A DNA stretch of 64,000 nt from Cotesia glomerata (taxonomy: Eukaryota > Arthropoda > Insecta > Hymenoptera > Braconidae), in contig NC_058162.1 of NCBI RefSeq assembly GCF_020080835.1, forward strand, positions 4,479,323 to 4,543,322, read 5' to 3'. This document shows, one piece after another, positions 1 through 12,400 of this stretch. The stretch's first letter is position 1. Each line of letters opens with the position of its first letter. A model generated the notes under the pieces. That model did not search any database. It worked only from the letters and a program-made list of their open reading frames with translations, and was not told where the DNA came from. Both the position numbers and the translations under genes were made by a program.

Positions 1-164
1 TTTTTTTAAAATAATTTTTTGGAACAATTTATTTGATAAAAAAAATTAAAAAATTGTAAAGTGACAGCTTAGTTGTTCTTTTGCAATTGACTCATTATAA
101 AAATTAAAATAATTAACTTCAGTATCATGAAAAAGTTATTATTTGAGACGTGAAGAATACTTAC

Positions 165-702
165 CAATAAATATCAGGCCGAATATCAGGCACAGAACGC
201 CGTTAAGAACTTTGTGATTAGCCATAGAAGCTATTGACGTGCATAAAACACTTACAAGTGCTCCAATGGCTAACATTAATCCTAATACGACCCAGGGCAG
301 CATCATGAACGTGTTTTTCTGAAATTAATTATCGTGAATAGCCAATAAAATAATTGATATAGATTTTAAAGTAGGCTTTTTATAACTATAGTTTACTTGG
401 AGCGCCCCAACAATCAATAATGTCGAGATTAATATCGTCATGCAGAGATTTATCGCAAAGATGATCCTAATGATCGATTTGTCGAGTATGTCGAGCACTA
501 TCATCTTCAGCTCGATGTTGAGGGTAAATATCAGGATTAATGTTATTATTGATAGTATCTGAAATACAAAATTTGTTATTTTATCATTTTATTATATTAG
601 AGTTTGTTATCTGATTTTGTAGTACTTACTATTCCACATATTCCGGTAAATATCGTGCCGGTTTTTAATGAAAAACATCCACAGCAGGTGTTCACTTGAA
701 TT
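165..702 (-). CDS. Small four-span membrane protein, paralog 1 (partial: both ends missing)
   Basis: Three exons on the minus strand, 630-702, 397-558 and 165-318, join in phase (0, 0, then phase 1 at the left edge) with good GT-AG signals. The first encodes a Cys-rich start of the form IQVNTCCGCFSLKTGTIF leading into a membrane span; the second has a span, an acidic loop and another span; the third has two spans and includes FMMLPWVV. The last exon must lie left of the window, because nothing in 1-160 continues it. The exon carrying the start codon lies to the right and was not found; a candidate promoter near 6014 fits. Splice phases and sequence match the complete paralog at 9436-13702, so this is a tandem duplicate. 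The fold resembles LAPTM-like/DUF4728 insect tetraspan proteins of endomembranes; that family name is inferred from the Cys-Cys start and four spans. The biological role is unknown. Confidence 0.8.
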
Positions 703-718
703 CTGTGAAATAAAATAA

Positions 719-2585
719 AAGCGTTTTATGACAAAAAACTAAATCTTTTTATATTATTTTGCATATTCAAATGTCTTATTTTCATTTTAAGCCACTGATC
801 GAAATTCGTAACTTCAAACTTCAGAATAAATATATTTTTTTCAAACTTCATCAAATATTGATTTTTAACTTCCCGCTAAGAAAATTGAAAATTTTCAAAA
901 ATCGCGAAGTTATTGTTTTTATCCCGTTTTTCGAAAATCGAGTTTTTATCAGATCTCGACGTTTTGAGGTCCTAATAGGAAGCTTCCCTGACTATTCCCG
1001 CGATGGTGTCCGTGCGGCTGTATGTGTGTGTGTGTAAACCTCTTATAAATTTTGAATGGCTCGGCCATCGGATCGAAATAGGTGGCGATTTAAAGAGTAT
1101 CATTGCCATTAAATTTCATGAAAATTTGAATCGATTCGGTTCACTAGATTTTGAGAAATCTCAAAAATAAAACTTTCAAAAAATCGTTTTCTTGGAATAT
1201 CTTCTAAGCTGATTTACCGATCAATTCCAAAAAGTAATCAGTTCTTAAGCTTAAAAAACCACGTCGATTGCCACCAGTCCCATCAAAATCGGTTGATTCG
1301 TTCAAGAGTTATCAAAAACGAAAAATTTCGAAAAAAGTGTTTGTTTCACATAACTTCGAGATTTCTTTTTGGATCAATTTGACAAAATGGAATAATTATT
1401 AGAGTCTAAAAAATCACGTCGATCGCCATCAAGAACGTGAAAATTGGTTGATTGGTTCGTGAGTTATCGTGGTCGAAAAAATTCGGGAAAAGTGAATTTT
1501 TAAAATTTCTCTAAGATTTTCGGTTCGATCAGTTTGTGTTCAAAAGTATATCATAGATTTTGAAAAAGTGCGTGGAATACTGCCAACCGCGTGAAAATCG
1601 ATTCATTCATTTAGAAATTATTGCAGTTTGAAAATAAAAAAAATAATGTTTTACTAAACTTCCATCAGCCTTTTGAGCTCGAAGAGCTCAAAAGCATACA
1701 AAAGCTATTTCTTTGAGCTCGGAGAGCTCAAAATAACACACAAATTGTATTTTTGAGCTCGAAGAGCTCAGAAACGTCATAAGTGCAATTTCAAGCGTTT
1801 AGGTATGGAATTGGCGGGAAGTTGCAGGGATGGCCTTTAGGGTCAACCGTCTTCCAGATTTTTTTCCTTACAATATATTGTTTTCCGAATAAAATGGCGT
1901 CGGTTTTTTTTTCGATATCGTAAAAATCAAAATTTCTGCGACTTTTTTTATAAAAAAAGTTCAATTTCGTAAGTTTTTTTTGCTAAACGATTTTTCAGTA
2001 TTTTTAAATTATTAGAAATTAACAATAACTATTAAGATATTTAGAGGGAATGTTATATTATAGTTTGAAGCCAATTATAAGTTAATCATCACATAGGAAA
2101 CGAATTAGAACTGTTTTGTTTACGGCTGATTTCATTGATATTCTTGGGGATATTTCTATTTTTTTACTGTAATAATTATAATAAAAGAGTTTTATGACAA
2201 AAAACTAAATCTTTTTATATTATTTTGCATGTTTAAATATCTTATTCTCATTTTAAGCGACTGACCGAAATTCGTAACTTCAAACTTCAGAATAAATATA
2301 TTTTTTTCAAACTTCGTTAAATATTGATTTTTTTCTTTAAAATATATTGTTTTCCGAATAAAATGGCGTCGGTTTTTTTTTTCGATATCGTAAAAATCAA
2401 AAGTTCTGTGACTTTTTTTATAAAAAAAGTTCAATTTCGTCGTAAGTTTTTTTTGCTAAACGATTATTCAGTATTTTTAAATTATTAGAAATTAAAATAA
2501 CTATTAAGATATTTAGAGGGAATGTTATATTAAAGTTTGGTGCCAATTATAAGTCAATGTGTCTTAAACGGGTTAAGAAAAAAAT
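719..2585. repeat. Two tandem units of a ~470-bp dispersed repeat, the first split by another element
   Basis: Sequence recognisable by 'ttttatgacaaaaaactaaatc' near the start and 'tttagagggaatgttatatt' later occurs at 719-865 plus 1861-2110 (one unit, interrupted) and again at 2110-2560. The array ends with 'aacgggttaaga', the same end as the three-unit array at 23734-25190. The short ORFs in it are repeated at every copy and carry no recognisable protein. Confidence 0.8.
866..1860 (+). mobile_element. 'GAGCTC-box' dispersed element, copy 1
   Basis: Begins with 'taacttcccgctaag' and ends after 'ggcgggaagttgcaggg', so the ends form a short inverted repeat (AACTTCCCGC/GCGGGAAGTT). Near the right end are several copies of 'ttgagctcgaagagctcaa', a nested palindrome. 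It also has a short TG microsatellite (1019-1036). Homologous copies lie at 26982-27860 and 56892-57757. No transposase is visible. It interrupts a unit of the ~470-bp repeat, so it is younger than that unit. Confidence 0.8.
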
Positions 2586-2599
2586 ACGGCATTTATTGA

Positions 2600-2841
2600 A
2601 TAAATTTATTTTTATAAATAATTTTTAAATTTAAAAATGAATCCCTGGTTGTTTTTGAATTATCAACAAAATAATTGACATAATTTATTTATAAATTTAA
2701 ATTTATTCAATATAAAAAAAGATAAATATTGATGACATTTATCCGGGTATAATTTTGTGAAAAAAATAAAAATATTTATCAGTATTTTAAAAAATTAAGC
2801 GTCTTTCCGCGAGCCTAAACTAAAACGCTTATGCAAAAGCC

Positions 2842-2875
<34 letters not shown>

Positions 2876-3530
2876 TTAAAACCTGACATTTAAAAGAAAT
2901 GTCAGTGGGTAAACTTGAATATATTTAAATAAAAATAAATCCTCAAGATAAATAACATTATTAAGTATTCGTTAAGTATATATTAAGTTAAGTCGAGTGA
3001 CAGTCAGGGAAAATAAATCACTGAAATGAATAATTATCCCTATTAACCGGTGACGCTTCTGAATTGCAGGTGTCCAAAAAGCTGAGATAAGAATAGTTAG
3101 ATATATAGGTCAATGGCGAATGCCGGCTCCCACCAACTAAACCAGCCGCTTACTATTTCGGATTCTGTATAATAATAATATATATTACGTATGTAATGTA
3201 AACAGAATGAGTATAAGTGCATATTCTGTTGCTGACCTTCCACATTTGTCATTAAATTGTAAGCGTTTTTCTTTAAAAGGTAAACTAAAGATCCAGAAGC
3301 GTGGGTTACCACCGTCAAAGTCATCAAGTTTTTTTAAATAATAATTTTTATTCAGACGTAGGTATATTTTTATTTTTTTTATAACTTATATGTTTGTATT
3401 TCATTAATTATAGTCTGGGAATTTTCATTTTGTTTTTATAATCATGTAATCAATAATATTTTATTAAATTAATCTTAAATACTTAAATTTAAAATAATAC
3501 TAAAGCCGACGATTTTTAATTATTTTTTTT
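2600..3530. other. AT-rich intergenic or intronic stretch with an (AAT)n microsatellite
   Basis: Contains an AAT microsatellite at about 2845-2875 and otherwise unremarkable AT-rich DNA. The open frame at 3097-3327 on the minus strand has no family resemblance and no convincing splice context. This may be part of a long 5' intron of the membrane-protein gene at 165-702. Confidence 0.5.
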
Positions 3531-4810
3531 TTATTTATTAAATTAGAACTAAAAAATATTTTTTAAAAATTGCATTTAAAGTTTTCCAAGTTTTTTACAA
3601 GTGAAATTTTTTTTTAATAATTTTTGCAATAAAAAAAAAATTTTAGATGTCGGCTTACTGAATTTTCATTAAATTTAAATTACACTGAAATTAGCAGACA
3701 CTACAATTTTTTTATTTATATTTAAAAATAAACTAGTTATGAAAAATTATTTTAAAAAATTGCATTTATTATTTTTTTACAGCTTCTAAATGTGAAATTT
3801 TTAAAATAAATATTTTTTGCATTAATTTAGTTGTTAAAAAATTATAATAATTATCAGATCTCTCAATTTTAAAATCATAAATTTAATTACAGAATTTATC
3901 TAAATAATTGATATTATTGTGTTGAAAAATAAAGTAAAATTTATAAAAAAAATAGTTATAGAAAATTGCTTAAAAAATTGCATTTATTATTTTTTTACAG
4001 TTTCTAAATGTGAAATTTTTTTAAATAAATTTTTCTTGCATTAATTTATTTGTTAAAAAATTCTAAAAATTATCAAATGTCTTTCAATTTTAAAATCATA
4101 AATTTAATTACAGAATTTCTCTAAATAATTGTTATTATTATATTAAAAAATTAAGTAAAATTTATAGAAAATTGCTTAAAAAAATTGCATTTATTATTTT
4201 TTTACAGCTTCTAAATTTGAAATTTTCTAAATTAATATTTTTTGCTAAATGAAGTAATATTTATATAAAATAGTTATAGAAAATTGCTTAAAAAAATTCC
4301 AATTATTATTTTTTTGCAGCTTCTAACTGTAAAATTTTTAAAATAAATATTTTTTACATTAATTTATTTGTTAAAAAATTCTAAAAATTATCAAATGTCT
4401 CTCAATTTCAAACCCATAAATTTAATTACAGAATTTATCTAAATAATTGTTATTATTATTATATTAAAAAATTAAGTAAAATTTATAGAAAATTGCTTAA
4501 AAAAATTGCATTTATTATTTTTTTACAGCTTCTAAATTTGAAATTTTCTAAATTAATATTTTTTGCTAAATGAAGTAATATTTATATAAAATAGTTATAG
4601 AAAATTGCTTAAAAAAATTGCAATTATTATTTTTTTACAGCTTCTAACTGTAAAATTTTTAAAATAAATATTTTTTACATCAATTTATTTGTAAAAAAAT
4701 TTTAAAAATTATCAGATGTCTCTCAATTTTAAACCAATAAATGTAATTACAGAATTTATCTAAATAATTGATATTATTATATTGAAAAATGAAGTAAAAT
4801 TTATTTAACT
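3530..4810. repeat. AT-rich tandem repeat array
   Basis: A degenerate block containing 'ttatttttttacagcttcta' followed by 'attaatttatttgttaaaaa' and 'aatttaattacagaatttat' recurs at roughly 3770, 3990, 4195, 4310, 4520 and 4630. Unit spacing alternates between about 100 and 220 bp, suggesting a higher-order repeat of two subunits. Each unit carries a polypyrimidine tract ending in CAG, which looks like a 3' splice site but lacks coding sequence. Confidence 0.75.
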
Positions 4811-6465
4811 AAAATTTTCTTATAGGTAATAACAACTCGAGTTATTCTAAGGAATGACTTAAGTTTTAAGTACCGTGTAATGCAATTGATACAGATCTAA
4901 GTAACAAATACAAGAGAGATCGTTGGATGAGCATGACGGTCACGGGAGGCCATGAAACTCCGGTCGAGGTTTTATCGAGGCCCCCCATAAGGAAACACGA
5001 CGTGTTGGTCTTCCTTGTTTAAATCTTACTCTCCCTCTCCCCTCACTGTTTACCGTCCTCGCTCTCTCGTTTACCTCAACTAAAAAACAACTGCGTCATC
5101 GGTTTGACTCGTTTTTATTCGCATACTCAATCATTGCATAAATAATTATAACAAACAATCATAATCATAATAATCATTATTAATATAAATTTCTATATTT
5201 ACGTCCACCACAAGTTATTTTAAAAATAAAAAATAATTTAGTATGTGTATCACTTTCAATGTATTAAATCGGCGCTAATCCCACAGGCTCTCAATTTTAA
5301 AAATAAAGATGAGTCAACGTTTAGTTGTATTGAAAAAATAAATATAGTTACATACGCATAGATTATCGGCAATTTTAAATTGTTACTATTCATAAATATG
5401 AAACCAAAAAAAAATTAACTTGTTAACATTTCTTCTCAACATTTTAGAGCACTTCAATCTAATTAATTTCTTCTTATTTATTTATATTTAGCATTATGTA
5501 ATTTTTAATTACTAATGAGGTCAATAATTTTAAAATAAAAAGAAGCTTCTATTGAACCCAAAAAAAACTTGTGTGAAAAATAGTTTGGTATTTTACGAAG
5601 AAATCGATATCACATGTCACTTAATTTAAGATCGGTAAAAGCGCTCAATTAGTATTTAAAATAAAAAGCGACCTAATTTTTTTTTTAACAAATAAATTAT
5701 TTACTTTTCCATTGTGAAAAACTGTAGAACACTTGTTGGTTAATAAAACTTTTTTTTTAATTTTAATTCACTGATAAACTATTCATTAATTTTTTTTTTT
5801 ACGGGAAATAGAAGTAATTTATTAGAAAAAAAAAAAAAAAAGAGAAGAAAACAGTTTAAAATGAGTTTCCGCGGGAATCACTTCGAGGTCCAGCTCTGTT
5901 CGTACTAGGAGATGGTCAGAAACTGTGCCAAGAACAGTAAGTCGTACAGTAAAGCACGATGGAATACACCTACTGCACCTACTACACCTACATTTAAAGC
6001 GCACACAACTCAATGATCAATGGGTATGAAGATACTTGTAGTGTATACATACTTCTATACATATATACTTCATATGACCGCGGTGAATGTATTACGATGA
6101 TTTAATGTAACTGAGTATTTCATTAAACACGTGAGTTGAGTGTGCAATTGTGCTGTTTCAATATCGCTAAAACGCAAAAAAATTATTCTGGAATGTGAAG
6201 AATTATTCGAGATTTATTCTTGGTCAATTTTCGGCTAATCAAATATTTTAGGAACCATGGATCGTTTTTATTTATTTTTAAAATTTTTGGTTTATAATTA
6301 TAATAATTAAACACAAATTTACTTGAAGAAATAATTCTGAATGATTTGATAAGATTTTTATTCAATTTCTTCTTTAAATCTATAGAAATTTATAAGTAGA
6401 AAATAATTAAAGGTAAACATTTTAAAAAATTTATTCATTTTTTATATATTTTACCATAAGTTATT
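4811..6465. other. Intergenic or long 5' intron region with a GC-richer island
   Basis: 4915-5080 is less AT-rich than its surroundings. 5850-6100 contains a candidate minus-strand promoter (described separately). No coding sequence was recognised. Confidence 0.4.
6012..6050 (-). promoter_or_regulatory. Candidate core promoter (TATA-like box plus initiator), minus strand
   Basis: Reading the minus strand, TATACACT lies about 33 bases before TCATT, an insect initiator form, and GTTGTGTG follows a few bases downstream. The same arrangement (TATA-like about -33, TCAYT/TCAGT, then GTTGTGT) is seen upstream of two yellow genes in this window. It could serve the membrane-protein gene at 165-702. 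This is inference from motif spacing only. Confidence 0.35.
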
Positions 6466-6469
6466 TATA

Positions 6470-7243
6470 AGTAAACTTGTAATTATTTAAGTCGGGTCTA
6501 CCCTATTTTTGGCCATATTTAAGTGAAAAATAATTAACATTTTTTTATTTTTTTTATTCTGCATCTTTTTACGGCGGATTTATGATAAAAATGTCATGAA
6601 AGAAAAAAATAAAGATTTTGATAGATTTTTTTGCCTTCAAAAATTGAAAAAAATTTTGGCTCTCATGTTTTTGGATAAAATTTCTATTTTATTTTTTTTT
6701 GATGTATTTTATTTTGAAAAGTACATAAAAAAACGAACAATTTAAAAAAAAAAGTTGATAAAAAAATAGATTTTTTTGAAAATTTGTTGGTTGTGGCAAT
6801 AAAATTTTTTTTTTTTTTAATTATTCATTTTTTTTTATAAATTTTTCGAAAAAAAATATCAAAATTTCCAAAAAAAAATGTATTATTTTTTTTTTTAATT
6901 TGTTAAAAGTGTGGTAAAGTTTTTTTTTTTATTTATTTTTTTTATGAATTTTTCGAAAAAAAATATCAAAATTAAAAAAAAAAATGTATTAATTTTTCAT
7001 TTTAAATTTGTTAACATTGTGGTGATAAACTTTTTTTTTTTTTTCATTTTTTTTATGAATTTTTCGAAAAAAAATTTATAAATTTTTTTGAAAATTTGTT
7101 AAAATTATAATAATAAATTTTTTTTTTAAATTTATTTTTTTTATGAATTTTTCAAAAAAAAATTATATCAAAATTTCTAAAAAAAAATTTCGTTCAAAAA
7201 AATAAAAATTAAAATGTTGACCCCACTTGTAAATAATTACTAT
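6470..7243. repeat. Dispersed poly-T/poly-A-rich element, copy 1
   Basis: Matches 25217-25685 in inverted orientation, including the blocks 'ctctcatgtttttggataaa' and 'ttctgcatctttttacggc'. The outer ends resemble an inverted repeat (AATTATTTACAAGTGGG...). The interior is mostly A and T homopolymer runs and internal duplications. No ORF. Confidence 0.65.
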
Positions 7244-8219
7244 TTTTTTTTTGTTTATTAAAAAATTAGTAACTACATAATAATTAAAGATAAAAATTAA
7301 AAAAATTCATTTTTGATCTTTTACTTAACGTTATAACTTATATCACAAAATAAAATCAGAGAAATTAAAGAAGAAATATAAGAAAAAAAGTTTAACATAG
7401 ATGACCCATATTAATATGTATAATATGAAAAGTGAGAAGTAGATGTAAGTAAGATTTTGTCTACATGGTGTATTATGATACTGTTACTACTTATTAAATT
7501 ACTTATCCTCGTTGTCGAGAGAATACTAAGTAAAAGAAGAATAAAAATTTTGTCTGGTTACTTTCACAATGTATTAAATACATTACCACTTGTCATGTTG
7601 TTGACAATACGTCATCGATTATGAAATATTGTTTTTATAATTTGCATCTCAGTGCTTTATCGATGACCTTTATAGTATTATATTCACCGAGATTACAGTT
7701 AAGTGCATTTCAATTATTTATTGTCTATAAAATTTACATTTTTATCGATCAAGTTATGGTAATTTACTAGACATTTAATATATAATATCAACAGTGCAAT
7801 TATTGTTAGTAATGTTTAAATATAAGATACTTATTACAAGATATAATTGCACTCTGTAATACTTGTGATTCACTTGCAGATACTAAAATAATTAGAGTAT
7901 GAAATCTAGACAAGTTTAACTTATTAAAACAAGATTTTATTTAAATACACGTAGTACATCGAATAAAATTTTTAGAATCAACATTACAGATTTAAAATCA
8001 TTTCATGAAGTATGTAAAAAATTATCAAATCAACTACAATTATAATAGTCTTATAGATTAACATGAAATATTTATTCACTTATCGATATAATATATATTA
8101 AGGAGGGAAGTCCATGTAAAATTTTTAAAAAATCAATTTTTTTTTCGATAATCTGAAAATATAGTATGTTGAGCTCGTACTGACGAGAGGGAAAAATAAA
8201 ATTTCGAATATTGACAAAG

Positions 8220-8512
8220 TTACACAGAAAAAAAAAGTACTTCTCGAATCTTGAGAAAATTTTCTTGCTACAAGAATAAATATTCTTGATAATTTTTAAG
8301 AATATATTTTCTTGTCTCAAGAATTGATTAAATTAATCAAAGTATTTTTTGTTTAATTCAAGTGAACCTATTTATTTGTTAGTCTATTAAAATTAATGCC
8401 AACATTTTATTATCATGATAGATATTGATATTCTTTTGTTAAAAAAACCAAAATTCATTTTAAACAATTCTTGAGCCAAGAAATTTTTTTCTCTACAAAA
8501 ATTTTTTTTTAA
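8220..8512. mobile_element. MITE, CACTGARAAAAAA family, copy 1 (degenerate)
   Basis: Starts with a run like 'acacagaaaaaaaaagtact' and contains 'cttgagaaaattttcttg' and 'aagaatatattttcttg', the internal words of this family. Better copies lie at 27878-28422, 44408-44580, 54867-55780 and 61250-61551. Ends in this copy are eroded. Confidence 0.55.
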
Positions 8513-9435
8513 AAAAGTATTTTTAAGAACTACTTGTGTTGTAACTCAAAAAATTATTGATCGATTTGTTTGAAATTTTCTGAGGCCTTTCTCTATATTA
8601 CTATCGGAAGGATAAACCTAAAATTTTAGATATTTTATGTTGATAAAATACTTTTTTGAGGTCAAAAAAATAGCCCCAAATTCTGACTTTTTTTTCAAAG
8701 GATTATTTTATATTGAATTTTATACTTTTTTTTTTTTTTTAATTTTAAAGGTTTATCCTTTCCGTTAGTATATTCTAAAAAGAAAAGACTTTAATTTTTT
8801 TGTTTCAAATCAATGGTTAATGAGTGATAAATAGAGCAATTTGGGACTTCGCGTCGGAGGCAGCAAACAAAAAATTATCCTGAGCCGCTATTTTGAAAGG
8901 AAAAAAATAAAAAAATTACTTTTGTACTCTATAAAGGTTCAATAAAGTGTTAAAGTTTAAAAACAATAAAATTATTTTATCGCCTTTAAAAATATTTTTA
9001 AAAAATGACCGATTTTGAGGCTTTTACATTGCCTTTCCCCCTTAATTTGATATCAATAAACTATATAATTTTTAAAAACTAGCATAATGATGTTTAAATG
9101 CTATTACTTGATTATTTATGAAGATCATGCATAAATATAGTATTAATTTTACGGATATTATCAATTATCAATAAAAAATATATTATTTAAAATAGCTTCA
9201 TCATTTATTTGTACGTTAATCTTCTGTCTTAATGTAAGATAGCTTAAACTATCGATTACTCCATTGAAAATCCTTTTTTTTTTTTTAAAGAAGAAATACG
9301 GTACAGACTTTGATAATTTTAATGGACATTGATATCACATATCAAAGCAATTAATTAGTTATATTACAATAGACCAAAAAAATAATACAAAATGTGCGAG
9401 CAAAATTTAATATCACAATTTTTAGTGACTTTAAT
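8513..9435. other. Intergenic stretch with an imperfect inverted repeat
   Basis: 'ggaaggataaacctaaaatt' (about 8607) and 'aattttaaaggtttatcctt' (about 8742) form an imperfect inverted repeat around a T-rich centre. No gene is visible. The 3' UTR of the membrane-protein gene at 9436 lies at the right of this stretch. Confidence 0.5.
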
Positions 9436-12400
9436 TTAAACATTGTAACCTTTGTACGGTTCGTAGTTTTTGTTCTCCTGATTTGGAGAATACCCATACT
9501 TTTCCAGCATCAATTCCTTGTAGAAACTGTAGGATACAAGCCAGATGTAAACGTAGGCACCTAAAATAATAGTTTTGATAATTATTATTTATTGTAATTA
9601 CAATTATATACGTAGTGAAGGAAAATTGTAAATAAGAGACTAGTTACCCATAAGAAGGGATAGAATTAAGAAGTTCACGTAAATCATTATCGCTGGTAAT
9701 GGGTATCCAAATGTAAACACCATTACACCAATAGAGATTGCTAGTTGCATTATTACGTTGCTGTATGCCAAGCAGACAAAGGGAAAAACATAGCTGGCTT
9801 TACGCTGAAAAATTCATTTGATTTTTAGTTATTTCTTAAAATTAAATTTATTGTTTGATTGATATTGATTGTTTTCTTCTTACCTTAATACTTCCGATAA
9901 TTAGTTGTATGGATATTATCATACAAATCGCAAGATATGACATTACCCCTGTGTAAATAGCTTTGACAATGAAGTAGGTACTCATTTTAAATTCAGGATT
10001 TTCAATGTTTTCAATATGGTCTATCCCGATAGCTTCTAGGATGAAGACGAATATTGTACATAACTAAAACAAGTAAATAATTATATTATTATTTTTTTTT
10101 ATTTATTTATTTAACAATTAAAACCCTGAAGCCAAAGCTCCTTAAGGGCCTTACACTAGTTCCACGGAAAAAACAAGATGACACTGGATATCATCCCAGA
10201 TAATACTCAGTGGTATCTGTTCTATATTTCTACATATTTCTTCTATATTTCAAATAGTAGCTAGAAAAATCCAGATTTTACTGTGTGATATCTGGATTAT
10301 ACTCATTGTAATCTGGATTATATTAGCTACTATCTGAAATTTTTTTTCACTCAATATAATCTGAGATGATATCCAGTGTCATCTTGTTCTTTCCGTGTAT
10401 ACAAATAATTATAATATTTATATACTCCACCAGGCGAAGAAGTATTTAATATTTTGATAAAGATTATTACAAAATGATAATAATAATTAAAAATTATATT
10501 GTTAAGTATGTTACGTTGACTCAAAGCAAATTAAAGTGTAAGTTGTAAGTTATGAGTTATAAACTACTGAATCTAACAAAATGAAAACTAAAGAAAAGTT
10601 CTGTAAAATTAATTAAATATTGTTATATATTGTCTCTAGATAAAAAGAACGCATAACATTTTTATTTATTTATTTCAATATAATGAGACCCAACATCTTG
10701 ATCTGAATTCACTGTAATCAATAATTTGCACAATATTAATAACATACATTTAATAGTATATTACATACCTAGGCCAGTAAAATAAGAAAAGTCTCAGATC
10801 ACATGTAATTGTTGGCCGAGGCGAAGCCGAGGTTGACAAACATGTGATCTGAGGCTTTCTTATTTACTGGCCAAGGTGTGTATCCTATTTTTCTGCTCGA
10901 CGTAGCCGGAATGTGGCAACTTTGTTTAGCGCAGCGGCCAGAAAGTTGCCACTTTCCGGCCGGAGAGCAGAAAAATAGTATATTACACACCTAGGGAAGT
11001 AAAGTAAGAAATGTCTCAGATCACATGTAATTGTTGGCCAAGGCGAAGCCGAGGTCAACAAACATGTGATCTGAGGCTTTCTTATTTACTTCCCGTGGAG
11101 TGTATACTATTTTTTTGCTCGACGAAGGCAGAAAGGGGCAACTTCGTTTAGCGCAGCGGGCCGAAAGTTGACGCTTTCTGCCCGTCGAGCAAAAAAATTT
11201 TTTTTGCCCTCCGGGCGGAAAGTGGCAACTTTCGTCCCGCTGCGCTAAACTAAGTTGCCGCTTTCCGCCTTCGTCGGACAAAAAAATAGTATACACTCCT
11301 CGGGAAGTAAATAAGAAAGCCTCAGATCACATGTTTGTTGACCTCGGCTTCGCCTCGGCCAACAATTACATGTGATCTGAGACATTTCTTACTTTACTTC
11401 CCTAGGTGTGTAATATACTATTTCATATAACCTGTATTGAAAATGTGAGTTTTAATGCCTGTTGAGCCAACCGAAACTAGACAATTTCAGACCAATGCGA
11501 CTGTGCCGGGCAGGTATCAATTATTTCTTCCCGGCGGACAGAAAATGACGATTTTCTGTCCGCGAGGTGAAGTTGCAGCTTTATTTTCAATCCTATCAAT
11601 TGTTTGTTTATTTTATACCTTTATAATTGTCATTCTAACCATTAACTGTACCGACATATTATAATTCTGTTATTAACCGGTGACGTTAGCCGAGTCGTCT
11701 AAGGCGCATGGCCTATAGAGAACTCGGACTAACTTACCGGCCAGGCGTGGGTTCGAATACCAAGCTGGTCTTAGAAACCAACTTGGTTGATATTCGGCCC
11801 TTGCCGCGTAGGTTAAGATTTACACAACCCAAAAAGACCCAACGTACCACTCCCAACAGTTAAAAGTCGGCGATATGACCACAGCAGTTAAAACCGACTC
11901 TAAATAATAATAAATAAAAAAAAAAAAATTCTGTTATTAAGTATAAATAAGAATGATAAAAGAAAACTTGTCAATTTACGAATAATGTTTGGTAAAAAAT
12001 AAACTATTACTTTCTATTTTATTATAAGTTTCATAATAAAATGGTATTTTCGCTGTTCGTCTGAAACTATCTAGTTCTGGTTGGCTCCAGACATTGAAAC
12101 TAGCATTTTTAATGCAACTTATATGAAAAATATAATGTGTGACGCGGGATGAAACACGATTTCAGACCGAGTGATGCCAGCCCTCGCTTCGCTCGAGCAG
12201 GCAACTTCACTCTGGTCTGAAATCGTTTTGTTTCATCCCTAGTCACACAATATACTATTTTTTAATAAATAAATTTTTACTGAAATAGTATATTACACAC
12301 CTAGGGAAGTAAAGTAAGAAATGTCTCAGATCACATGTAATTGTTGGCCGAGGCGAAGCCGAGGTCAACAAACATGTGATCTGAGGCTTTCTTATTTACT

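Noticed and set aside
3097..3327. 76-codon minus-strand frame as the first exon of the membrane protein at 165-702
   Set aside because: Its sequence is hydrophobic by composition only, and no donor gives the required phase with a start codon.
6068..6072. ATGAA as the missing start exon of the gene at 165-702
   Set aside because: Phase would fit (MKIQV...), but the donor GTATAT is weak and the position lies upstream of the candidate start site at 6014.
10799..11296. Open frames of 63 and 91 codons on the minus strand with similar endings
   Set aside because: They simply read through GC-rich hairpin repeats, and the similarity comes from repeated DNA units.
11684..11765. Functional tRNA-Leu gene
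   Set aside because: Acceptor-stem pairing is not evident, the body continues into a tRNA-unrelated part with an A-rich tail, and target duplications show it is a SINE.
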